The notes beneath the pieces are model-generated. The model saw only the letters and a program-made list of their open reading frames with translations. It had not been told where the DNA came from and made no database searches. Below are positions 23,806-31,682 of a DNA stretch of 35,997 nt, one piece after another. Positions within the stretch are counted from its first letter, which is position 1. Every line of letters starts with the position of its first letter. The translations under genes and the position numbers were made by a program. The stretch covers positions 1-35,997 of the forward strand of contig CAYRZF010000012.1 in assembly GCA_964428805.1 (NCBI GenBank), in the 5' to 3' direction. This stretch comes from CAYRZF01 sp964428805. Its GTDB lineage: Bacteria; Methylomirabilota; Methylomirabilia; Rokubacteriales; CSP1-6.

Positions 23806-23820
23806 TTACATTATTAGTAA
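23806..23820. promoter_or_regulatory. LTTR box (T-N11-A palindrome)
   Basis: The sequence TTACATTATTAGTAA is a perfect TTAC-N7-GTAA inverted repeat containing the T-N11-A core of LysR-type sites. It lies 10 bp from the LysR start codon and about 70 bp before the predicted gltB transcription start, the usual place for the recognition site that both activates the target and represses the regulator. Confidence 0.5.
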
Positions 23821-23849
23821 AGCTCATGCACAGTATTTTTCTTTTGGGC

Positions 23850-23878
23850 GTGACTTATGATTTGAGTTCGTGTATCCT
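23850..23878 (+). promoter_or_regulatory. weak sigma-70-like promoter for gltBD
   Basis: GTGACT (4 of 6 to -35) and TATCCT (4 of 6 to -10) are 17 nt apart, with a predicted start near 23885. Weakness is expected for a promoter that depends on a LysR activator. TATGAT at 23856 is an alternative -10 but lacks a matching -35. Confidence 0.3.
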
Positions 23879-23925
23879 CGCCGAAATGATTGTACCGATC
23901 CTTCACAAGGGTCGAGGAGGTCCTC

Positions 23926-26900
23926 GTGAGTGACCAGACGGACCACGCGGCGCTGACACCCGCCGGGCTGCCGCCCAGGCAGGGCCTCTACGACCCCGCC
24001 CACGAGCATGACGCGTGTGGAGTCGGCTTCGTGGTGGACATGAAGGGGCGCAAGTCCCACGCCATCGTCAAACAGGCACTGATGGTCCTCAAGAATCTGC
24101 TCCATCGCGGCGCCTGTGGCTGCGAGGTCAACACGGGCGATGGTGCGGGGATCCTCATCCAGATGCCCCACGCCTTTCTCGCCCGCGAGTGCGCGGGGGT
24201 CGGTATCCGCCTGCCCGGCCCCCGGCGGTACGGGGCCGGATTGGTGTTTCTCCCGACGGATCCGGGACAGGCCACCAGGTGCCGGCAGATCTTTGAGGAG
24301 ATTATCCGCGAGGAGGGGCAAACGCTCCTCGGGTGGCGGGAGGTGCCCACGGACGACTCTCCGATCGGGCCGAGCGCCAAGGCCGTCGAGCCGGTGATCC
24401 GGCAGGTTTTCATCGCGCGTAATCCTGCGATTCGAGACGACGGGCAGTTCGAGCGGGCCCTCTACGTCATCCGCAAGCGCGTTGAGCACGCGGTGTACGG
24501 CACCGACATGCCGCAGCGCAAGCTCTTTTACCTGCCGAGCCTCTCCTCCAACACGCTCATCTATAAGGGGATGCTATCGGCGGACCAGATCGAGACCATG
24601 TTCCCTGATCTGGTTGATCCGGCCATCGAGTCGGCGCTCGCGCTGGTCCACCAGCGCTTCTCCACGAACACGTTTCCCTCCTGGCCGCTGGCGCACCCAT
24701 ACCGCTACCTGGCCCACAACGGCGAGATCAATACCCTGCGCGGAAACATCAACTGGATGCGGGCCCGAGAAGCCCTCTGCGAGTCGAACCTGCTGCCCGA
24801 TCTGAAAAAGATCTTCCCCATCGTGCTCGAGGGCGGAAGCGATTCGGCGATCTTCGACAACGTGCTGGAGTTCCTGGTCATGACCGGCCGCCCCCTGCCC
24901 CACGCCATCCTCATGATGATCCCGGAGGCGTGGAGCGGCCACGAGTCCATGAGCGACGACCTCAAGGCCTTCTACGAGTATCACGGTTGCCTGATGGAGC
25001 CCTGGGACGGGCCGGCCTCCATCGCCTTCACCGACGGCACCGTGATCGGAGCGGTCCTGGACCGGAACGGACTCCGCCCTTCCCGCTACTACGTGACGAA
25101 GGACGACCTCGTGATCATGGCCTCGGAAGTCGGGGTCCTGGACATCCCGCCCCAAAAGGTCCTGATCAAGGAACGCCTCCACCCCGGGAGGATTTTCCTT
25201 GTGGACACCTCCCAGGGCCGGATCATCGACGACGCCGAGCTGAAGGGCGCGTTTGCGAGCGAGCACCCGTACAAGGAGTGGCTGAAGCAGAATCTGGTCC
25301 CCCTGGAGGCGCTCCCCGCGCCGCCGCACGTTCACGAGCCGGACCACGAGACGGTGCTTCAGCGACAGCAGGTCTTCGGCTACACCCACGAAGACCTGCG
25401 CATCCTCATGGGGCCCATGGCCCTGAACGGCGAGGAGCCGGTGGGCTCGATGGGGACCGACACGTCGCTGGCCGTTCTCTCCAACCGCCCGCGCCTGCTC
25501 TACGACTATTTCAAGCAGCTCTTTGCCCAGGTCACCAACCCGCCGCTGGACGCGATCCGCGAGGAGCTGGTCACCCAGATGTCCACCACGATCGGGCCGG
25601 AGCGGAACTTATTGATGCCCGAGCCCGAGAGCTGCCGCCAGATCAAGCTCAAGACGCCGATCCTGGACAACGAGGAGCTCGCCCGGATCCGCTACGTGGA
25701 TCGGCCGGGGTTCAAGGCCGTCACGCTGCCGATGCTCTTCCCCGTCGCCGAGGGCGGCGCGGGCCTCGACCGCGCCCTGGGGGAACTCTGCCTCAAGGCG
25801 AGCCAGGCGATTGGCGAGGGCTACACCTTCATCATCCTGTCGGACCGCGGCGTGGATAAGAACCTGGCGCCGATCCCGGCCATCCTGGCAACGGCCGGGG
25901 TCCACCACTACCTGGTCCGCGAGGGGACGCGCACACGGGTTGGGCTCGTGATCGAGAGCGGGGAACCACGAGAGATCCACCACGCGGCGCTGCTCCTGGG
26001 CTACGGGGCGGGGGCGATTAACCCCTACCTCGCCTTCGAGACGTTGGACGACATGATCCGACAGGGGCTGCTGCCGGGGCTTGACCATGCGAAGGCGGTC
26101 AAGAACTACATCAAGGCGTTGAACAAGGGCGTCCTCAAGGTCATCTCAAAGATGGGGATCTCGACGATTCAGTCCTACCGGGGGGCCCAGATTTTCGAGG
26201 CCATCGGGCTGAACAAGGAGTTCGTGGACAAGTTCTTCACCTGGACCGCCTCCCGGATCGGCGGCGTCGGCCTGGACGTGATCGCCGAGGAGGCAAGCCT
26301 TCGCCACCAGCGCGCCTTCCCCGACCGCCCCGTCGGGAAGCCCGACCTCGACTGGGGGGGCGAGTACCAGTGGCGGCGGGACGGCGAGTACCACCTGTTC
26401 AACCCCGAGACGGTCTTCAAGCTCCAGCACGCCACCCGGAGCGGCCAGTACAAGATCTTCAAGGAGTACACCGAGAAGGTGGACAACCAGAACCGGAACC
26501 TCTGCACCCTCCGGGGGCTCTTCGGCTTCAAGTTCGGAGGACAGCCGATTCCCATAGAGGAGGTCGAGCCGGTCGAGTCAATCGTTAAGCGCTTCGCCAC
26601 CGGCGCCATGTCCTACGGCTCCATCAGCCAGGAGGCCCACGAGACCCTGGCCATCGCTATGAACCGCATGGGCGCCCGGTCGAACACGGGCGAGGGCGGG
26701 GAGGACCCCGCGCGCTACAAGCCGGACGAGAACGGGGACTTGCGCCGGAGCGCGGTCAAGCAGGTCGCCTCCGGCCGATTCGGCGTTACCAGCGAGTACC
26801 TGGTCAATGCGACCGATCTCCAGATCAAAATGGCCCAGGGCTCCAAGCCCGGCGAAGGCGGCCAGCTCCCCGGCCACAAGGTCTATCCCTGGATCGCCAG

Positions 26901-27360
26901 GGTCCGCTTCTCCACCCCCGGGGTGGGCCTCATCTCCCCGCCCCCTCACCACGACATCTACTCGATCGAGGACATCAAGCAGCTCATCCACGATCTGAAG
27001 AACAGTAATCCAAATGCCCGAATTCACGTCAAATTGGTCGCAGAGGTAGGAGTCGGGACGGTGGCCGCGGGCGTGGCCAAGGCCTTCTCGGACGTCGTGC
27101 TGATCTCAGGCCACGACGGCGGCACCGGGGCCTCCCCCCTCTCGAGCATCAAGCACGCCGGCCTGCCCTGGGAGCTGGGGGTCGCCGAGACTCAGCAGGT
27201 CCTCGTGCTGAACAAGCTCCGCGACCGGATCACCGTCCAGGTGGACGGGCAGATGAAGACCGGGCGCGACGTGGTCGTGGCGGCGCTGCTCGGCGCCGAG
27301 GAGTACGGCTTCTCGACCGCCCCGCTGGTCGTCATGGGCTGCATCATGATGCGCGTCTGA
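23926..27360 (+). CDS. gltB: glutamate synthase large subunit, 5' part of interrupted gltB
   Basis: The first 1144 codons of GltB, which makes glutamate from glutamine and 2-oxoglutarate. GTG at 23926 has GAGGAGG 5 nt upstream. A propeptide of about 30 residues precedes the catalytic amidotransferase Cys31 (DACGVGF). The glutaminase domain, the central domain and most of the FMN-binding synthase domain follow (GAMSYGSISQEAHETLA, SNTGEGGEDPARY, VTSEYLVNATDLQIKMAQG, GHDGGTGASPLSS). The frame ends in a TGA at 27358-27360, directly after GCIMMRV. This splits the 3Fe-4S cysteine cluster: the first Cys is here and the other two are in the following frame. A 22-nt insertion at 27360-27381 causes the break. 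If real, the product would lack the cluster and the C-terminal beta-helix domain and would be inactive. Confidence 0.9.
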   Translation: MSDQTDHAALTPAGLPPRQGLYDPAHEHDACGVGFVVDMKGRKSHAIVKQALMVLKNLLHRGACGCEVNTGDGAGILIQMPHAFLARECAGVGIRLPGPRRYGAGLVFLPTDPGQATRCRQIFEEIIREEGQTLLGWREVPTDDSPIGPSAKAVEPVIRQVFIARNPAIRDDGQFERALYVIRKRVEHAVYGTDMPQRKLFYLPSLSSNTLIYKGMLSADQIETMFPDLVDPAIESALALVHQRFSTNTFPSWPLAHPYRYLAHNGEINTLRGNINWMRAREALCESNLLPDLKKIFPIVLEGGSDSAIFDNVLEFLVMTGRPLPHAILMMIPEAWSGHESMSDDLKAFYEYHGCLMEPWDGPASIAFTDGTVIGAVLDRNGLRPSRYYVTKDDLVIMASEVGVLDIPPQKVLIKERLHPGRIFLVDTSQGRIIDDAELKGAFASEHPYKEWLKQNLVPLEALPAPPHVHEPDHETVLQRQQVFGYTHEDLRILMGPMALNGEEPVGSMGTDTSLAVLSNRPRLLYDYFKQLFAQVTNPPLDAIREELVTQMSTTIGPERNLLMPEPESCRQIKLKTPILDNEELARIRYVDRPGFKAVTLPMLFPVAEGGAGLDRALGELCLKASQAIGEGYTFIILSDRGVDKNLAPIPAILATAGVHHYLVREGTRTRVGLVIESGEPREIHHAALLLGYGAGAINPYLAFETLDDMIRQGLLPGLDHAKAVKNYIKALNKGVLKVISKMGISTIQSYRGAQIFEAIGLNKEFVDKFFTWTASRIGGVGLDVIAEEASLRHQRAFPDRPVGKPDLDWGGEYQWRRDGEYHLFNPETVFKLQHATRSGQYKIFKEYTEKVDNQNRNLCTLRGLFGFKFGGQPIPIEEVEPVESIVKRFATGAMSYGSISQEAHETLAIAMNRMGARSNTGEGGEDPARYKPDENGDLRRSAVKQVASGRFGVTSEYLVNATDLQIKMAQGSKPGEGGQLPGHKVYPWIARVRFSTPGVGLISPPPHHDIYSIEDIKQLIHDLKNSNPNARIHVKLVAEVGVGTVAAGVAKAFSDVVLISGHDGGTGASPLSSIKHAGLPWELGVAETQQVLVLNKLRDRITVQVDGQMKTGRDVVVAALLGAEEYGFSTAPLVVMGCIMMRV

Positions 27361-27381
27361 GCTCCGGGGCTTGCGCGTCTG
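27360..27381 (+). repeat. 22-nt templated insertion in gltB
   Basis: Two copies of GCGCGTCTG (27351-27359 and 27373-27381) bracket extra sequence. The segment 27357-27375 (CTGAGCTCCGGGGCTTGCG, 19 nt) is the exact reverse complement of 27414-27432 inside gltB. Deleting 22 nt joins GCIMMRV to CHLNTCPVG and gives one open frame of 1529 codons from 23926 to 28537. Confidence 0.85.
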
Positions 27382-28537
27382 CCACCTGAATACGTGCCCT
27401 GTGGGCATCGCCACGCAAGCCCCGGAGCTCAGGAAGAAATTCGACGCCAAGCCCGAGTTCGTCCAGAACTTCTTCCGGTTCATCGCCGTGGAGGTCCGGG
27501 AGTACATGGCGAAGCTGGGCTTCAGGACGATGGACGAGATGATCGGCCGCGTGGACCGGCTGGACATGAAGCGAGCGCTGGATCACTGGAAGGCGCGCGG
27601 GCTCGACTTCGCCTCGATCCTCTACCAGCCCCCCGTGGGGCCCGGCGTGGCGATCCGCAAGGTGCGCGAGCAGGACCACGGCCTGGACAAGGCCCTCGAC
27701 AGGACCACGCTTATCCCGCTCTGCCGGCCGGCCCTCGAACGGCGCGAGCCCGTGGACCTGCGCCTGCCGATCCGAAACGTCAACCGGGCGGTGGGGACCC
27801 TTCTGGGCTACGAGGTGACGAGCCGATACGGCGGCGAGGGCCTGCCGGACGACACGATCAGGGTCCACTTCACAGGTTCGGCCGGTCAGAGTTTCGGCGC
27901 ATTCATCCCGCGGGGGATCACGCTCGTCCTCGAGGGTGACTCCAACGACTACTTCGGGAAAGGTCTATCCGGCGGCAAGCTCGTCGTGTATCCGCCGCGG
28001 GAGTCCACCTTCGTCCCCGAGGAGAACATCCTGGTCGGCAACGTGGTCCTGTACGGCGCAACCAGCGGCGAGGCGTACTTCCGTGGCGTCGCGGGAGAGC
28101 GCTTCGCCGTCAGGAACAGCGGGGCGCGCGCGGTGGTGGAAGGTGTCGGTGATCACGCCTGCGAGTACATGACAGGCGGGCGTGTTGTCGTTATCGGGGA
28201 GACGGGCCGAAACTTCGCGGCTGGTATGTCCGGCGGCGTCGCCTACGTGCTGGACGAGGTCGGCGACTTCAGGATCCGCTGCAACCTCGGCATGGTGGAT
28301 GTCGAGCCCCTGGTCGTGGACGAAGATGTGCGCGAGGTGAGGGAGCTCCTCCGCCGCCACGTCCGCTACACCCAGAGCACGGTGGCGGAAGGAATCCTCG
28401 CCCAGTGGGGCAAGACGCAGCCCAAGTTCGTGAAGGTGATGCCGCGCGACTACAAGCGGGCCCTCGACGCGATGAAGCGCGCCCAGGAGGAAGGGATCCC
28501 CTGGGAGAAGGCGGTGATGGAAGGCGCGCATGGGTAA
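27371..28537 (+). CDS. gltB: glutamate synthase large subunit, 3' part of interrupted gltB
   Basis: The remaining part of GltB in the shifted frame, with homology from about 27374. It begins at the cluster cysteines (RVCHLNTCPVGIATQ), completes the synthase domain (REYMAKLGFRTMDEMIG) and includes the C-terminal beta-helix domain with its Gly-rich repeats (GLSGGKLVVYPP, NVVLYGATSGEAYFRGVAGERFAVRNSGA). A TTG at 27371, created within the insertion, could in principle start translation but has no real ribosome-binding site. The end overlaps gltD by 8 nt, so the downstream gene is still coupled. This fragment is intact and shows no further decay, which means the break is very recent or not real. 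Confidence 0.88.
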   Translation: MRVCHLNTCPVGIATQAPELRKKFDAKPEFVQNFFRFIAVEVREYMAKLGFRTMDEMIGRVDRLDMKRALDHWKARGLDFASILYQPPVGPGVAIRKVREQDHGLDKALDRTTLIPLCRPALERREPVDLRLPIRNVNRAVGTLLGYEVTSRYGGEGLPDDTIRVHFTGSAGQSFGAFIPRGITLVLEGDSNDYFGKGLSGGKLVVYPPRESTFVPEENILVGNVVLYGATSGEAYFRGVAGERFAVRNSGARAVVEGVGDHACEYMTGGRVVVIGETGRNFAAGMSGGVAYVLDEVGDFRIRCNLGMVDVEPLVVDEDVREVRELLRRHVRYTQSTVAEGILAQWGKTQPKFVKVMPRDYKRALDAMKRAQEEGIPWEKAVMEGAHG

Positions 28538-29975
28538 GCCCACCGGCTTCGTCGAGTTCAAGCGCGACAAGCAGCCCTACCGGCCGCTCGCTGAGCGCGT
28601 CCGCGACTGGAAGCAGCAGATGCTCCCCTGGCCCACCGCCAAGCTCCAGAGGCAGGCCGCCCGCTGCATGGACTGCGGGATCCCCTTCTGCCACCAGGGG
28701 TGCCCCCTCGGGAACCTGATCCCCGACTGGAACGACCTCGTCTATCGCGACAAGTGGCGGGAGGCCAGCGACCGCCTTCACGCAACGAACAACTTCCCCG
28801 AGTTCACCGGCACGCTCTGCCCCGCCCCGTGCGAGGGTTCTTGCGTCCTCGAGATCAACGACGACCCGGTGACGATCAAGGCCATCGAGCTGACGATCAT
28901 TGACCACGCCTTCGAGGCCGGATGGGTGAAGGCTGAACCCCCCGCCGTCCGCACGGGCAAGAAGGTGGCCATCGTCGGCTCAGGCCCGGGCGGGCTCGCT
29001 GCCGCCCAGCAGCTGAACCGTGCCGGCCACTGGGTCACGGTCTTCGAACGGGATGATCGAATCGGCGGCCTCCTCCGCTACGGGATCCCCGAGTTCAAGA
29101 TGGAGAAGTGGGTCCTCGACCGGCGCCTCGAGCTGATGCGCAAGGAAGGGATCGACTTCCAGGTCAAGTGTAACGTGGGGGGCAACGTTTCAGCAGAGGA
29201 TCTCCGGCGAGAGTTCGACGCCCTCCTGCTTGCCGGCGGCGCGACGCTCCCGCGCGACCTCAAGGTCCCCGGTCGCGAGCTCAGCGGGATTCACTTCGCG
29301 ATGGAGTACCTGACCCTCCAGAATAAACGCTGCGAAGGAGACCTGATCCCTGACGATCAGTTCATCACGGCCAGGGGGAAGCGGGTGGTCATCATCGGCG
29401 GCGGCGACACCGGGGCCGACTGTCTGGGCACGGTGCACCGTCAGGGGGCGGTCTCCGTCCACCAGTTCGAGCTCCTCCCCCGCCCCCCCGACCAGCGCGC
29501 GCCCGATAACCCCTGGCCCCAGTGGCCCAACATCTTTCGCACCTCTGGCGCCCACGAGGAGGGAGGGGTCCGAGAATACTCGGTCCTCACCACCCGCTTT
29601 TCAGGCGAAAACGGCTGGGTCAGAAAGCTCCACGCCCATCGGGTGGAGATGGTCCGCGAGGGCAGCCGGCTGGACTTCAGGCCAATCCCGGGCACCGACT
29701 TCGAGATGGACGTGGAGCTGGTTCTCCTGGCGATGGGCTTCCTCGGGCCGGAGACGAATGGCGTCCTCGGCCAGCTGGGCGTGAAGTTGACAGAACGTGG
29801 CAACGTCTGGCGGGGCGAGAACTGGATGACGAGCGTTCCTGGCGTGTTCACCGCGGGGGACATGCAGCGCGGACAATCCTTGATCGTCTGGGCGATCGCC
29901 GAAGCCCGGAGCGCCGCCCGCGGCATCGATCTCTACCTCATGGGCCGCTCCGACCTCCCCGCCCCGTTACCCTGA
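28530..29975 (+). CDS. gltD: glutamate synthase small subunit
   Basis: A 481-residue NADPH-dependent GltD. The N-terminal region binds two [4Fe-4S] clusters: CMDCGIPFCHQGCP and LCPAPCEGSCVL. An FAD domain follows (VAIVGSGPGGLAAAQQL, with FERDDRIGGLLRYGIPEFK), then the NADPH-binding motif VVIIGGGDTGADCLGT, and a C-terminal FAD contact VFTAGDMQRGQSL. It feeds electrons from NADPH to the FMN and 3Fe-4S centre of GltB. The ATG overlaps the gltB 3' end by 8 nt. The frame is complete and the length is normal. Related small-subunit-like proteins serve other enzymes, but adjacency to gltB settles the call. Confidence 0.95.
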   Translation: MGKPTGFVEFKRDKQPYRPLAERVRDWKQQMLPWPTAKLQRQAARCMDCGIPFCHQGCPLGNLIPDWNDLVYRDKWREASDRLHATNNFPEFTGTLCPAPCEGSCVLEINDDPVTIKAIELTIIDHAFEAGWVKAEPPAVRTGKKVAIVGSGPGGLAAAQQLNRAGHWVTVFERDDRIGGLLRYGIPEFKMEKWVLDRRLELMRKEGIDFQVKCNVGGNVSAEDLRREFDALLLAGGATLPRDLKVPGRELSGIHFAMEYLTLQNKRCEGDLIPDDQFITARGKRVVIIGGGDTGADCLGTVHRQGAVSVHQFELLPRPPDQRAPDNPWPQWPNIFRTSGAHEEGGVREYSVLTTRFSGENGWVRKLHAHRVEMVREGSRLDFRPIPGTDFEMDVELVLLAMGFLGPETNGVLGQLGVKLTERGNVWRGENWMTSVPGVFTAGDMQRGQSLIVWAIAEARSAARGIDLYLMGRSDLPAPLP

Positions 29976-29979
29976 CCCG

Positions 29980-30489
29980 ATGCCGCTGACACTGGCAGAG
30001 CGACAACGCCTGATCCACCAGTACACCGAGGGTCCATCCCGATTGAGGAGCGCCCTGGCGAAGGTGCCCGAGGACGCCCGGAAATGGCGGCCGGCCCCCG
30101 CCGAGTGGTCCGTGCACGAGGTCGTCTGCCACTGCGCCGACTCCGAAACAAACGCCGCGGCGCGCATCCGGTATGTCGTGGCCGAAAAGGATCCCGTCGT
30201 CCTGGGGTATGACGAGAACGCATGGGCCGTCCGGTTCGACTATCACAACCATCCCCTGGATGCCGCCCTGACCGTCGTCGACGCCATGCGCGCCAACACC
30301 GCGGCGTTGATTCGGCGTCTGCCCGAGGAAGCATGGACGAAGGAAGGGCGGCACTCGGAGTCAGGCCGCTACACAGCCGAGGACTGGCTGACAATCTACG
30401 CCGAGCACTTGGAAGAACACGCCCGCCAGATCGAGAACAACCTCGCCGCCTGGCAGGCGCAAGGCGCCTCCGGCTCGACCCCGCGCTAG
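29980..30489 (+). CDS. DinB-family putative metal-dependent enzyme
   Basis: A 169-residue four-helix DinB-like protein. The family's metal-site histidines are visible in WSVHEVVCHCADSE and YAEHLEEHARQI. WRPAPAEWSVHEVVCH is the usual helix-2 signature. DinB-like proteins include thiol-dependent S-transferases and damage-induced proteins; the substrate is unknown here. It starts 4 nt after gltD and is probably read through from it. The last 28 codons and the following hairpin recur in degenerate form at 31072-31158, on the other side of the hicBA pair. Confidence 0.85.
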   Translation: MPLTLAERQRLIHQYTEGPSRLRSALAKVPEDARKWRPAPAEWSVHEVVCHCADSETNAAARIRYVVAEKDPVVLGYDENAWAVRFDYHNHPLDAALTVVDAMRANTAALIRRLPEEAWTKEGRHSESGRYTAEDWLTIYAEHLEEHARQIENNLAAWQAQGASGSTPR

Positions 30490-30496
30490 CGGGCAC

Positions 30497-30709
30497 TCAT
30501 AGAAGCTTGCGAAACTCTTCGACGGTTAGGCCGGCGTCGCGTACGATGCCGCCCATCGTGTAGGCATTCACTGGATTGTGACGGGGAATGGTGAGAATCC
30601 GGACGCGGTCGGTCATGACAACGTGCTTGCCTTGGCGGACGACACGGAATCAAGCCTTCTTCAGCGCGCGCACGGCGTCTCGGTGATTGACGCCCGGGAT
30701 CTTTGGCAC
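30497..30709 (-). pseudogene. hicA: hicA toxin with in-frame TGA
   Basis: A 71-codon HicA frame (GTG at 30709, stop at 30497-30499) directly after hicB. It reads PKIPGVNHRDAVRALKKA, then TGA at 30650-30652 (codon 20), then FRVVRQGKHVVMTD, ILTIPRHNPVNAYTMGGIV and GLTVEEFRKLL. HicA proteins normally have Gly in the KAGF position, so one base change (GGA to TGA) explains the stop. The catalytic His (QGKH) and the double-stranded-RNA-binding-like fold are otherwise intact in the same frame. The toxin should be non-functional unless the stop is read through or is a sequencing error. TGA ends many other genes here, so recoding is not likely. Confidence 0.8.
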
Positions 30710-30711
30710 GC

Positions 30712-30909
30712 CTATGAGGCGACTTCGACTTCGCGGACGACCGCCCCTTTCAGGAGTTCTTCACGCGCGGCGAGGTACTCGCGAATCGCGTCTTTGATGT
30801 TCGCCAGCGCCTCCTGTTCGGTGGCACCCTGCGACCAGCACCCCGGCAGCCCCGGAACCGAAACGCTATAGCCTTCGTCGCTCTTCTTCAACGCGATCTT
30901 GTATTTCAT
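30712..30909 (-). CDS. hicB: HicB-type antitoxin
   Basis: A 65-residue HicB partial-RNaseH-fold antitoxin: KYKIALKKSDEGYSVSVPGLPGCWSQGAT followed by EQEALANIKDAIREYLAARE. It is short, with no added C-terminal ribbon-helix-helix or HTH domain, as in the smallest HicB proteins. In this pair the antitoxin comes first, and the toxin GTG is 2 nt after the hicB stop. It would neutralise the HicA mRNA interferase and repress its own promoter. The promoter's -10 lies so close that the message may be leaderless. Retention of an intact antitoxin beside a broken toxin fits a decaying module. Confidence 0.88.
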   Translation of the reverse strand: MKYKIALKKSDEGYSVSVPGLPGCWSQGATEQEALANIKDAIREYLAAREELLKGAVVREVEVAS

Positions 30910-30915
30910 GGCTCA

Positions 30916-30944
30916 AGTATATACCGGAGAGATGCTACCGTCTA
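30916..30944 (-). promoter_or_regulatory. hicB promoter with palindromic GTATATAC
   Basis: On the minus strand TAGACG and TATACT (5 of 6) are 17 nt apart. The -10 ends 6 nt before the hicB ATG, so transcription would begin at the start codon. The palindrome GTATATAC (30917-30924) overlaps the -10 and could be the operator. Confidence 0.45.
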
Positions 30945-31071
30945 ACAGGAATTGGCGAGTCCCATTTCCGATACACCGTCAACTGAGCGGCCGGCGCCGG
31001 GTGCTCGCGAGCCCCACTGGGGTTGCCGATGCCGCCGGGTCGCCCCGACCTCCTGTCCCGTTTCCTTAATC

Positions 31072-31143
31072 CACCTAGAAGAACACGCGGGCCGGATCGA
31101 GAAGAATCTCGCCGCCTGGGAGGCGCGAGGCGCCCTGGCTTGA
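31072..31143 (+). pseudogene. remnant 3' end of a second DinB-family gene
   Basis: Translates as HLEEHAGRIEKNLAAWEARGALA then stop, nearly the same as the C-terminus of the intact DinB gene (HLEEHARQIENNLAAW). The nucleotide match continues past the stop into the CCCCGC-GCTA-GCGGGG hairpin (to 31158), against 30406-30493. Sequence before 31072 does not match, so only the end survives. The two copies form imperfect direct repeats of about 87 bp flanking hicBA. Confidence 0.75.
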
Positions 31144-31150
31144 CCCCGCG

Positions 31151-31650
31151 CTAGCGGGGGATGCCGCCGACCTGTTCTCTGGCGCATGCCTTCTGCAGCG
31201 GCAAGGAAAGCAGCCCCCGGCTGTCTAACGTATCGCGGTGACCGGGACGCGCGAGCACGCGGAGCAGCACTTGCAAAGTGTCGGTGTCGACCGCGCGGTT
31301 AGGGTGCTTTGCCAGCCCGCGCTTGAACCAGNNNNNNNNNNNNNNNNNNNNNNNNNNNNNNNNNNNNNNNNNNNNNNNNNNNNNNNNNNNNNNNNNNNNN
31401 NNNNNNNNNNNNNNNNNNNNNNNNNNNNNNNCGCGCCTTTAAGACCTGAGTCACGGCCGATCGCGTAGCCGGGCATCAAAGCGAACTCGTGTACCGCCGC
31501 GTTGCGGTAGTTGTCGTAGAACACCTCGGCACCGATGGCGCCGGAAAGAGCAGGACAGTTGGCCTTCAGATAGGCGATGTACGCGGCCCGCGTGCCACCT
31601 TTGGGCCCGGAAGCCAGACCGTCAATAAACGTAGCCACAAGATTCAGCAA
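31151..31650 (-). CDS. hypothetical protein interrupted by assembly gap
   Basis: An unrecognised protein split by 100 N. The part before the gap reads LNLVATFIDGLASGPKGG, TRAAYIAYLKANCP, EVFYDNYRNAAVHEFALMPG and AIGRDSGLKG. The true frame after the gap, judged by GC-rich third positions, is WFKRGLAKHPNRAVDTDTLQ, VLLRVLARPGHRDTLDSRGL, ending at TAG 31151-31153. This frame is out of phase with the first part across exactly 100 N, so the gap length is a placeholder. The start is uncertain: TTG at 31650 is available, but coding-like sequence (GNLWYPLLNLV) extends further up to a TGA without an ATG. The gene may therefore be truncated at its 5' end. No function can be given. Confidence 0.5.
31332..31431. 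other. assembly gap (100 N)
   Basis: Exactly 100 undetermined bases, the usual placeholder for a scaffold join of unknown length. It falls inside the hypothetical gene at 31151-31650. Confidence 0.99.
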
Positions 31651-31682
31651 CGGATACCAAAGGTTTCCAGGCGCGCCCGCAG

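Noticed and set aside
27340..27400. Programmed frameshift joining the two gltB parts
   Set aside because: No slippery heptamer is present. The break is a 22-nt insertion with a nearby inverted source, not a one-base shift.
30650..30652. TGA read as Gly (alternative genetic code) in hicA
   Set aside because: TGA is the normal stop of many intact genes here, including all the ATGA overlaps. A single such codon is better explained by mutation or error.
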